Assembly: GCA_905201305.1 (NCBI GenBank)
Contig: CAJKNS010000091.1
Span: 1-8,751 of the forward strand
Origin: an uncultured Eubacteriales bacterium
GTDB lineage: Bacteria; Bacillota; Clostridia; Oscillospirales; Oscillospiraceae
DNA: 8,751 nucleotides
Direction: 5' to 3'
Shown here: positions 1 to 5,111 of the stretch, in pieces
Numbering within the stretch: the stretch's first letter is position 1
Layout of the letters: each line of letters begins with the position of its first letter
Program-made: the position numbers and the translations under genes
Notes under the pieces: model-generated
The model's input: only the letters and a program-made list of their open reading frames with translations
Told to the model about the DNA's origin: nothing
The model's database searches: none

Positions 1-133
1 CAGCTATTCCGAGTAGGGCGGCAGCAGCTTCTCTGCTCCGGCATCCGGCAGCAGCTTCTCCGCCCCCGCCGCTCCCGCTGGAAACTCTGAGTTCTCCATG
101 CTGGAGGACGATGACAGCGATCTTCCCTTCTGA
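1..133 (+). CDS. ssb: single-stranded DNA-binding protein SSB, C-terminal end (partial, in-frame TAG)
   Basis: Only the 3' end of the gene is in the window, read from base 2 to the TGA at 131-133. The protein ends MLEDDDSDLPF, the acidic tail with terminal D-L-P-F that SSB uses to recruit repair and replication partners. Before it lies a low-complexity Gly/Ser/Ala/Pro linker typical of SSB, with the unit GSSFSAPA present twice, nine residues apart. Its position just upstream of rpsR matches the common rpsF-ssb-rpsR operon of Bacillota. Oddity: the same frame has a TAG at 14-16 (S-Y-S-E-stop-G-G), so as written the tail would not be joined to the DNA-binding domain. A sequence error at the edge, a real nonsense mutation or a frameshift are all possible. 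The OB-fold domain is outside the window. The identification is firm; intactness is not. Confidence 0.8.
19..60 (+). repeat. 15-nt direct repeat in the ssb linker
   Basis: The sequence CGGCAGCAGCTTCTC occurs at 19-33 and again, without mismatch, at 46-60. The 27-nt period equals nine codons, so it repeats the peptide unit GSSFSAPA inside the disordered linker of SSB. Such repeats let the linker expand or contract by slippage. Confidence 0.75.
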
Positions 134-174
134 TTCCACCCGATCACGTACTTTATAAGATAGGAGGAAAATCC

Positions 175-408
175 ATGGCTAACGATAGAGCTAGAGGCCG
201 CAAGCGCCGTAAGGTATGCAGCTTCTGTGTCGATAAGGTCGAGCACATCGACTACAAGGAGGCTGCAAAGCTTCGCCGGTATCTGTCTGAGCGCGGCAAG
301 ATCCTGCCCCGCAGAACCACCGGCACCTGCGCAAAGCATCAGCGCCAGCTGACCACCGCAATCAAGCGTGCACGTCAGATCGCACTGCTGCCTTACGTCA
401 CCGACTAA
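175..408 (+). CDS. rpsR: 30S ribosomal protein bS18
   Basis: A 77-residue protein, the usual length for bS18, a component of the platform of the small ribosomal subunit next to bS6. The basic N-terminus, the H-I-D-Y-K segment (24-28), S-E-R-G-K-I-L-P-R-R (38-47), and the tail A-I-K-R-A-R-Q-I-A-L-L-P-Y-V are all family hallmarks. It has Cys15, Cys18, Cys52 and His55 (C-x2-C and C-x2-H), so it looks like the zinc-binding C+ form of bS18; the well-known Bacillus subtilis protein lacks the full set. The ATG at 175 follows AGGAGG at 162-167 with a 7-nt spacer. It starts 41 nt after the ssb stop and is the last gene of that operon, since a strong terminator follows. Arg codons are mostly CGC and CGT, the bias of a highly expressed gene. 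Confidence 0.98.
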   Translation: MANDRARGRKRRKVCSFCVDKVEHIDYKEAAKLRRYLSERGKILPRRTTGTCAKHQRQLTTAIKRARQIALLPYVTD

Positions 409-416
409 GAGGTTTA

Positions 417-451
417 AAATCCCCGTCTTCCAATGGAGGACGGGGATTTTT
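417..451 (+). terminator. rho-independent terminator of the ssb-rpsR operon
   Basis: CCCCGTCTTCC (421-431) pairs with GGAGGACGGGG (435-445) around a three-base loop, with one G-T wobble. The flanking AAAT (417-420) and ATTT (446-449) extend the stem, and a T run to 451 follows. It begins 8 nt after the rpsR stop. Confidence 0.93.
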
Positions 452-480
452 GCATGAAATGATCCGCGGCATTTTGTAGA

Positions 481-506
481 ATTTCTCTGGTTTTTTCGGG
501 AGAAAT
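481..506. promoter_or_regulatory. inverted repeat upstream of the CoA-transferase promoter
   Basis: ATTTCTC at 481-487 is the exact reverse complement of GAGAAAT at 500-506, with a 12-bp spacer that contains a run of six T. It lies about 25 bp upstream of the -35 box, where an activator could bind. A 7-bp dyad in AT-rich DNA can arise by chance, so an operator role is only a guess. Confidence 0.3.
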
Positions 507-531
507 CAGAGTTGTTCTGGAACTTTACCTA

Positions 532-559
532 TTGATTGTTCTTGGCGGCTGGGTATAAT
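532..559 (+). promoter_or_regulatory. sigma-A-type promoter of the CoA-transferase gene
   Basis: A perfect -10 box TATAAT lies at 554-559, and TTGATT (532-537, four of six consensus bases) stands 16 bp upstream as the -35 box. Transcription would start near 566, giving a leader of about 30 nt before the ATG at 596. Confidence 0.7.
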
Positions 560-595
560 AGAACTATAGTTTTGCCTGAAAGCGAGGAAAACCAT

Positions 596-1891
596 ATGAC
601 AAAACGTGAATTATATGAGTCCAAGTTCATCTCCATTCCCCAGGCACTGGAGAAAATCCAGTCCGGAGATACCATTGCGGTGGGGCACTACGGCAACGAG
701 CCGAGAAATCTCCTCCGGCAGCTTCATACCATCCGGGACCGGGTGGAGGACGTGACCGTTTGGATCAACAATCCCTCCGAGGAATATCCCTTTATAATGG
801 ATAACAGTCTCAAGGGGAAAATCGACCTGCTCTCCGCCTTTTACGGTGGTCCCCTTCGGAAGATTCATGCTTCCGGACGGGTGAGCTTTGCGCCCCACAA
901 TATGCATATGCTGAGCCAGACCATCATCGAGACAAAGAAGCCCACGGTGTTTATGGCGGCAGTGACGCCGCTGGACGAATACGGCTATGTGTGCATGTCC
1001 ATGAGCCAGCAGATGGAGCGGGAGATGATGGAGGTCGCGGACCTGGTGATTTTTGAGGTCAACGAAAACATTCCCAAAACCATCGGTACCATTCAGATCC
1101 CCGTGGACAAGGTGGACTATTTTGTGCAGGCGGAGGGCAACATTTCCTCGGCACCGGAATATCCCATTACCGAGGTGCAGCAGCGGATTGCCCAGAATGT
1201 GGCATCGCTGATTCGGGACGGGGATACCATTCAGCTGGGCATTGGCGGACTGCCCAACGCCATGGCGGATGCGCTGATGGACAAAAAGGACCTGGGCGTT
1301 CATACTGAGATGTTCTCCGATGCCATGGGCAAGCTGATGGCAGCAGGAGTCATCAATAATTACCGGAAAAATCTCCATCCCGGGCAGACCATCTGCGCCT
1401 TTGCCTGGGGCAGTAAGGAATTTTGCAAGTATATTGACCGGAATCCCATGATTCGGGTGCTCCCGGTGAGCTATGTGAACGATCCCTTTGTGATTGCCCA
1501 GAACGACAATATGGTGTCGGTGAACACGGCGCTCCAGATGGATCTTACCGGTCAGGTGTGCTCGGAGTCTCTGGGCTTTCAGCAGTATTCCGGTACCGGC
1601 GGCGCCTTTGATTTTGCCTATGGCGCGTTCCACTCCAAGGGCGGACGGGGTATTTTGGCGATTGCTTCCACCGCAAAGGGCGGTACGATTTCCAGAATTC
1701 TGCCGGGACTGACGCCGGGCTCCGTGGTGTCCATTTCCCGAAACGTGGTGGATTATGTGGTGACGGAATACGGTATTGCCCATCTTCGCGGGAAAACGGT
1801 CCGGCAGCGGCGGGATGCACTGATTTCCATTGCCCATCCGGATTTTCGGCAGCAGCTTCGGGAGGAAGCGGACAAGCTGATGATTTGGTAA
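596..1891 (+). CDS. acetyl-CoA hydrolase/transferase family CoA-transferase
   Basis: A 431-residue enzyme of the family that holds 4-hydroxybutyrate and butyryl-CoA:acetate CoA-transferases. It moves CoA between acyl-CoA and a carboxylate such as acetate, through a glutamyl-CoA intermediate, in the cytoplasm. Visible motifs are E-V-N-E-N-I-P (about 161-167), the oxyanion loop G-I-G-G-L-P (215-220), H-T-E-M-F-S-D with the presumed catalytic Glu at residue 238 (the position known for the clostridial 4-hydroxybutyrate enzyme), Q-Y-S-G-T-G-G and V-V-T-E-Y-G-I-A-H-L-R-G-K. The length is normal. I chose the ATG at 596 because GAGGA at 584-588 precedes it by 7 nt; the frame stays open to a TTG at 536, but that would overlap the promoter. 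From memory, the W-N-S-W-H-M signature of classical butyryl-CoA:acetate enzymes is missing, and R-N-x-x-D-Y-V-V-T-E-Y-G-I-A resembles the 4-hydroxybutyrate type more. The substrate is unresolved. It is monocistronic. Confidence 0.92.
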   Translation: MTKRELYESKFISIPQALEKIQSGDTIAVGHYGNEPRNLLRQLHTIRDRVEDVTVWINNPSEEYPFIMDNSLKGKIDLLSAFYGGPLRKIHASGRVSFAPHNMHMLSQTIIETKKPTVFMAAVTPLDEYGYVCMSMSQQMEREMMEVADLVIFEVNENIPKTIGTIQIPVDKVDYFVQAEGNISSAPEYPITEVQQRIAQNVASLIRDGDTIQLGIGGLPNAMADALMDKKDLGVHTEMFSDAMGKLMAAGVINNYRKNLHPGQTICAFAWGSKEFCKYIDRNPMIRVLPVSYVNDPFVIAQNDNMVSVNTALQMDLTGQVCSESLGFQQYSGTGGAFDFAYGAFHSKGGRGILAIASTAKGGTISRILPGLTPGSVVSISRNVVDYVVTEYGIAHLRGKTVRQRRDALISIAHPDFRQQLREEADKLMIW

Positions 1892-1910
1892 AACGATATA
1901 ACGATAAAAC

Positions 1911-1955
1911 GAACAGGCACGCTGCAAGGCTAATCTTGCAGCGTGCCCGTTTTTT
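1911..1955. terminator. bidirectional terminator between the CoA-transferase and lysR
   Basis: GGCACGCTGCAAG (1916-1928) and CTTGCAGCGTGCC (1935-1947) form a perfect 13-bp stem with a six-base loop. A T run follows at 1950-1955 on the plus strand. Read on the minus strand, the same hairpin is followed by CGTTTTATCG, so it can also end the lysR transcript. The lysR stop codon (minus strand, 1956-1954) lies in the T run. Confidence 0.93.
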
Positions 1956-2853
1956 AGTTTCCCTCCAAAGTTTTGCGGCAAATGGCTGTGAAGCGGGAGA
2001 GAAGATGGCTGTCGTTATCCCGGTGAGAGAGCAGCAGCATGGTGTCCCGCAGGCCTTCGCCGATGGAAAGCATGGCAACCTGCTGGTTTTTGTGGACCGC
2101 AGCCCGTGCCGGCAGCAGGCAGCAGCCCATCTCGGCTTCCACATATAAAAGAGCAGTGGGGACATCCCGGGTGGAAAGCAGAATATGCGCCTCTACCCCG
2201 TGATCCCGAAGGGTTGCCTGAAGGGAGGAAGTGCTCTGGTCCTCCTTAAAGGGACTGTAGGCAATGAGCGTCAGCCCCTGGATGTCCTCCCAACGGATGT
2301 GCTGCTGCTGCGCCAGAGGATGGTCGGCAGGAACCGCCAGAATGTAGTCCAGCACCTGATAGGAAAACAGCTCCACAGCCTCCAACGACGCTCTGTGCTG
2401 ATAATACCGCTTACCCAGCAGCATGGCGTCGATGGTGCGACCCTGCAAGGATTCCAGCAGCATAATATGGTTGTCGGAAATCAGGAGGGGGGTAGCGTCT
2501 GGCTCTGTCTGGGAAAATTCCTTGAGGGCAGGGGCAAGAAAACGATTGATTGCCTGGTCGAACAGTCCAATGCGAAAAATGGTGGATTGTACCCCTGCAA
2601 CCGCAGAGGCATTTTCCACTGCGCGCTCCAAATCCAGCACCAGCGGACGGACCCGCTCATAAAGCACCTGACCTGCCTGCGTCAGCTCTACAGAACGGTT
2701 GCTCCGATGAAACAGCAGGAAGCCCAGCTCCTTTTCCAGCGCACTGATCTGCTGGCTCATGGCGGTTTGGGCAATGAAGTAATTCCGGGCGGCATTGGTG
2801 AAGCTCTTGGTTTCCGCCACGGCAATGAAATAGTGAATCTGCTTGATGGTCAA
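1954..2853 (-). CDS. LysR-type transcriptional regulator
   Basis: A 299-residue protein, the standard length for this family of DNA-binding regulators, which sense a small coinducer. The N-terminus (I-K-Q-I-H-Y-F-I-A-V-A-E, then S-F-T-N-A-A) and the recognition helix around A-Q-T-A-M-S-Q-Q-I-S-A-L-E form the winged helix-turn-helix (about residues 1-60). L-F-x-R-S-N-R-S-V-E-L-T-Q-A-G follows, then the linker helix and a periplasmic-binding-protein-like ligand domain (about 90-295). I chose the TTG at 2853-2851: the frame is open further upstream, but AAGGGAGG (minus strand, 2870-2863) stands 9 nt before it and the protein then begins where LysR proteins normally do. It is divergent from the first lipoprotein gene and convergent with the CoA-transferase gene. 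By the usual logic of the family it should bind the divergent region, but either neighbour or a distant gene could be the target. The effector is unknown. Confidence 0.93.
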   Translation of the reverse strand: MTIKQIHYFIAVAETKSFTNAARNYFIAQTAMSQQISALEKELGFLLFHRSNRSVELTQAGQVLYERVRPLVLDLERAVENASAVAGVQSTIFRIGLFDQAINRFLAPALKEFSQTEPDATPLLISDNHIMLLESLQGRTIDAMLLGKRYYQHRASLEAVELFSYQVLDYILAVPADHPLAQQQHIRWEDIQGLTLIAYSPFKEDQSTSSLQATLRDHGVEAHILLSTRDVPTALLYVEAEMGCCLLPARAAVHKNQQVAMLSIGEGLRDTMLLLSHRDNDSHLLSRFTAICRKTLEGN

Positions 2854-2877
2854 GGCAAACAGCCTCCCTTCGAAGAC

Positions 2878-2906
2878 ATTATACCATGAAACTTCCCATA
2901 AGTAAA
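2878..2906 (-). promoter_or_regulatory. promoter of lysR
   Basis: On the minus strand a perfect TATAAT (2883-2878), extended by TGG (2886-2884), follows TTTACT (2906-2901, four of six consensus bases) with a 17-bp spacer. Transcription would start near 2871, so the ribosome binding site is almost at the 5' end of a leader of about 18 nt. A short dyad ACTT-N5-AAGT (2891-2903) overlaps the -35 box and could serve autoregulation; that is weak. Confidence 0.7.
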
Positions 2907-2932
2907 TTAAGTAGCACCACCGATTTTTTATA

Positions 2933-2962
2933 TTGTACAGGGATTTGCCTCCATGGTATAAT
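2933..2962 (+). promoter_or_regulatory. promoter of the first lipoprotein gene
   Basis: TTGTAC (2933-2938), an 18-bp spacer and TATAAT (2957-2962) with a TGG extension (2954-2956). Transcription would start near 2969, leaving a leader of about 113 nt. The promoter of the second lipoprotein gene has the same -35 hexamer, spacer and TG extension. It faces away from the lysR promoter; the two predicted starts are about 100 bp apart. Confidence 0.78.
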
Positions 2963-3030
2963 TTAAATATATATGTAATACATCTGCAACAAATAGGGCA
3001 CATATGAAACAATTACGGAAAACAAAGGTG

Positions 3031-3057
3031 TATATTTCCGGGTGATCCGGTGATATA
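3031..3057 (+). promoter_or_regulatory. leader hairpin of the first lipoprotein gene (shared element, copy 1)
   Basis: TATAT (3031-3035) pairs with ATATA (3053-3057). Inside it, across a small internal loop, CCGG (3038-3041) pairs with CCGG (3047-3050) around the loop GTGAT. The element ends 24 nt before the GTG start. A matching structure precedes the second lipoprotein gene at nearly the same distance. It could act as an RNA hairpin affecting translation or mRNA stability, or as a DNA operator because it is near-palindromic. No T run follows, so it is not a terminator. Confidence 0.55.
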
Positions 3058-3081
3058 AATATATGAAAGATGGTGAAGTAA

Positions 3082-4854
3082 GTGAAGAAATTGTTTGCAA
3101 TGGCGCTGGCGCTGTGCCTGTGTATCGGAATGCTTGCCGGCTGCGGCAGCACTGCTGCCTCCACAGAGGATAAGGCATCCTCCGCTGCTCCCGCCCAGGA
3201 ACAGACCCAGGCACCTGAGGAAAAACCTGCTGCGCCGGAAACGGAATCCGGCAGCGCAGAAGAGACTTCCGCAGCAGAAGAAACAACCGCAGTAGGCGAG
3301 GGTGAGATCACCCAGCACGCAAAGGACGTGTTCGGCGTAGAGGAAGCGCCTGCCGAAAACAGCTATCCTCTGGACACCGACGAGTCCCTGACGCTGGTGG
3401 CAACCTTCCCCGATCCCCTGTTTGCATCTTACCCCAATGGTATGGCGGATTGCCAGATTTATCAGGTGGCAGAGGAGAAGACCGGGGTTCATATGGAATA
3501 TCAGCCCCTTTCCACCTCCGCTTCCGCAGAGCAGTTTAACGTGATGATTGCTTCCGGCGCTTATCCCGACCTGATCGGCTGGGGTCTGAACTACACCACC
3601 GGCGACGACGCCGCAGTGGAAGAGGAAATCTACTACGACCTCACCGAGTATATCGCCGAATATGCTCCCAACTACTTTAATATTCTGGCGACCGACGACG
3701 AGCTGCTGGACACGGCCGTTACCGATGGCGGTCACATCGTAGGCTTCCATGCAGTCCGTACCCAGCAGTCTCTGGGCAAGGCTGGTCTTGCCATCCGTAC
3801 CGACGAGCTGGAAAAGCTGGGTCTGGACAAGCCCTATACCATTGAAGAGTTTGAGAACACTCTGGCTGCCTTCAAGGACGACGGTCTGAAGCAGCCCCTG
3901 GTGATGCTGGCACCCGGCGCCATTCAGGACAACTGGCTGGCAGCTGCATTTAATGTATCCGCATTCTGCAACAGCTTCCCCATGAGCGTGGCTCCCACCT
4001 ATGTGGAGGACGGTGAGATCAAGTTTGGCCCTCTGGAGGACGGCTTTAAGGAGTATATCACCCTGATTCACGACTGGTATGAAAAGGGCTACATCCACTC
4101 CGACTTCGTTTCCCTGAACTCCAACTGGAACAGCCCCGACTATGCCAACGCCATTACCTCCGGTGATGCAGGCATCTTCTATGCCGATCAGGGCAACCTG
4201 GGCGGCTATATCGAGGCTTCCGAGATCCCCGGCTTTGCAGTCGAAGCAACCTATGATATGCATGCCGACAAGGACAGCATCAACCATTTTGCACAGTATA
4301 CCAAGAAGTCCGTGGGCAACGGTTTTAAGATCACCACCAACTGCGAGAACATCGAGCTGGCTTGCAAGTGGGGCGACTGGTGGTATTCCGACGAGGGCAG
4401 CCTGCTGGCAAACTATGGCGTTGAGGGCGTTTCCTTCGATTATGTAGACGGCAAGCCCGTACTCAACGAGACGGTTACCGATGCGCCCGAGGGCATGCGT
4501 GACGCACTGCTGATTTATGCTTCCAACGACACCATCTGCTGTGTCATCGATCCCGATGCAGTGACCTCCGGTTATTCTGAGGTGGACAAGGCTGCGCCTG
4601 AGATCTGGAACACCGGCATGGACGACAGCATGGTGATTCCCTCCACCGTGACCCTGTCCGCAGACGAGAACACCCGTGCTGCCAATATCTACTCCGACAT
4701 CGAAACCATCTGCCTGGAGGCAATTGCCAAGTTCATTACCGGCGAAAAGCCTCTGGATGAATTCGATTCCTTTGTAGAGAGCATCCGTAGCGCCGGCATT
4801 GACGATTACCTTGCCATCCAGCAGGGCGCCTATGACCGGGCAATGGGCAACTAA
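3082..4854 (+). CDS. extracellular solute-binding lipoprotein, family 1 (paralog 1)
   Basis: A 590-residue protein with a lipoprotein signal: M-K-K, a hydrophobic stretch, and the lipobox L-A-G-C with Cys21 as the lipidated residue. An Ala/Glu/Pro-rich tether (about 22-90) leads to the binding-protein core from about residue 103 (L-V-A-T-F-P-D-P-L-F). Segments such as I-G-W-G-L-N, W-Y-E-K-G-Y-I, W-W-Y-S-D-E-G-S-L-L-A-N-Y-G-V-E-G (433-449) and F-I-T-G-E-K-P-L-D-E-F (near the C-terminus) are those of LipO/YtcQ-like proteins that feed carbohydrate ABC importers. It would sit on the outer face of the membrane. The start is GTG at 3082, 5 nt after GGTGA (3072-3076). No permease gene is nearby, so it is an orphan. 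Codon use (GGC, CTG, CGT, TCC) is like that of rpsR and suggests high expression. The ligand cannot be named; sugars or oligosaccharides are likely from the family. Confidence 0.92.
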   Translation: MKKLFAMALALCLCIGMLAGCGSTAASTEDKASSAAPAQEQTQAPEEKPAAPETESGSAEETSAAEETTAVGEGEITQHAKDVFGVEEAPAENSYPLDTDESLTLVATFPDPLFASYPNGMADCQIYQVAEEKTGVHMEYQPLSTSASAEQFNVMIASGAYPDLIGWGLNYTTGDDAAVEEEIYYDLTEYIAEYAPNYFNILATDDELLDTAVTDGGHIVGFHAVRTQQSLGKAGLAIRTDELEKLGLDKPYTIEEFENTLAAFKDDGLKQPLVMLAPGAIQDNWLAAAFNVSAFCNSFPMSVAPTYVEDGEIKFGPLEDGFKEYITLIHDWYEKGYIHSDFVSLNSNWNSPDYANAITSGDAGIFYADQGNLGGYIEASEIPGFAVEATYDMHADKDSINHFAQYTKKSVGNGFKITTNCENIELACKWGDWWYSDEGSLLANYGVEGVSFDYVDGKPVLNETVTDAPEGMRDALLIYASNDTICCVIDPDAVTSGYSEVDKAAPEIWNTGMDDSMVIPSTVTLSADENTRAANIYSDIETICLEAIAKFITGEKPLDEFDSFVESIRSAGIDDYLAIQQGAYDRAMGN

Positions 4855-4878
4855 GTCCATTTTACTGAATTGAATCTC

Positions 4879-4917
4879 AAGCTTCCCAAATCGGATTTCC
4901 GGTTTGGGAAGCTTTTT
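4879..4917 (+). terminator. terminator of the first lipoprotein gene
   Basis: AAGCTTCCCAAA (4879-4890) pairs perfectly with TTTGGGAAGCTT (4903-4914). The stem continues inward with four more pairs, one a wobble, to an ATTT loop, and a short T run ends at 4917. It begins 24 nt after the stop codon and separates the two lipoprotein transcripts. Confidence 0.93.
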
Positions 4918-4954
4918 CCATAAGAAAAATGCATGGCATTACTTAAATTATATG

Positions 4955-4984
4955 TTGTACACTTTCTCAATGTTGTGCTATGAT
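4955..4984 (+). promoter_or_regulatory. promoter of the second lipoprotein gene
   Basis: TTGTAC (4955-4960), an 18-bp spacer and TATGAT (4979-4984) with a TGC extension (4976-4978). Transcription would start near 4991, giving a leader of about 121 nt. The build is the same as at 2933-2962, although the spacer sequences differ. Confidence 0.72.
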
Positions 4985-5007
4985 TCTAAGGCGCTAGGTA
5001 TCATAAT

Positions 5008-5024
5008 TTGTCATAAGGTGACAA
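5008..5024 (+). promoter_or_regulatory. short inverted repeat in the leader of the second lipoprotein gene
   Basis: TTGTCA (5008-5013) and TGACAA (5019-5024) are exact reverse complements with a five-base spacer TAAGG. It lies about 17 nt after the predicted transcription start, where a repressor site or a 5'-end hairpin would be expected. The first lipoprotein leader has no counterpart, so it could set the two genes' control apart. Confidence 0.4.
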
Positions 5025-5056
5025 TTTGTGAGGGTTTTGTGAAGAAAATATATCCG

Positions 5057-5086
5057 TATATTTTCCCGGGTTGCCTGGGTGATATA
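5057..5086 (+). promoter_or_regulatory. leader hairpin of the second lipoprotein gene (shared element, copy 2)
   Basis: TATAT (5057-5061) pairs with ATATA (5082-5086). Inside it, CCCGGG (5065-5070) pairs with CCTGGG (5074-5079) around the loop TTG, with one G-T wobble. The outer stem, the internal loop and the following GATATAAAT are shared with the copy at 3031-3057, while the inner stem is longer and its loop differs. It ends 25 nt before the TTG start at 5112, against 24 nt in copy 1. Confidence 0.55.
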
Positions 5087-5111
5087 AATTTAAGAAAGAA
5101 TGGTGAGTATT

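Noticed and set aside
536..595. N-terminal extension of the CoA-transferase from the TTG at 536
   Set aside because: The extension would begin in the -35 box and span the -10 box and predicted transcription start; the ATG at 596 has a good ribosome binding site.
611..1981. A 456-codon minus-strand frame opposite the CoA-transferase
   Set aside because: It runs through the bidirectional terminator, is rich in His and Gly, and opposes a gene with clear catalytic motifs.
2854..3012. N-terminal extension of the LysR regulator upstream of 2853
   Set aside because: It would be translated through both divergent promoters, and family proteins start right before the helix-turn-helix. The TTG at 2853 has AAGGGAGG before it.
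3031..3057. Leader hairpin as a transcription attenuator
   Set aside because: No T run follows either copy, and no competing antiterminator pairing was seen, so I describe it only as a structured leader element.
3063..3164. Short frame from the ATG at 3063 overlapping the start of the first lipoprotein gene
   Set aside because: No good ribosome binding site, no recognisable product, and the second leader has no ATG at the matching place.
3013..4860. A 615-codon open frame on the minus strand across the whole first lipoprotein gene
   Set aside because: It mirrors the plus-strand gene and arises from its codon bias. Its translation is low-complexity Gly/Val/His-rich sequence without family features, and the plus frame has a signal peptide, ribosome binding site and paralog.
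4860..5111. A tRNA, small RNA gene or riboswitch in the gap between the lipoprotein genes
   Set aside because: The gap is accounted for by a terminator, a promoter, a short dyad and the hairpin; no known riboswitch core or tRNA clover-leaf was recognised.
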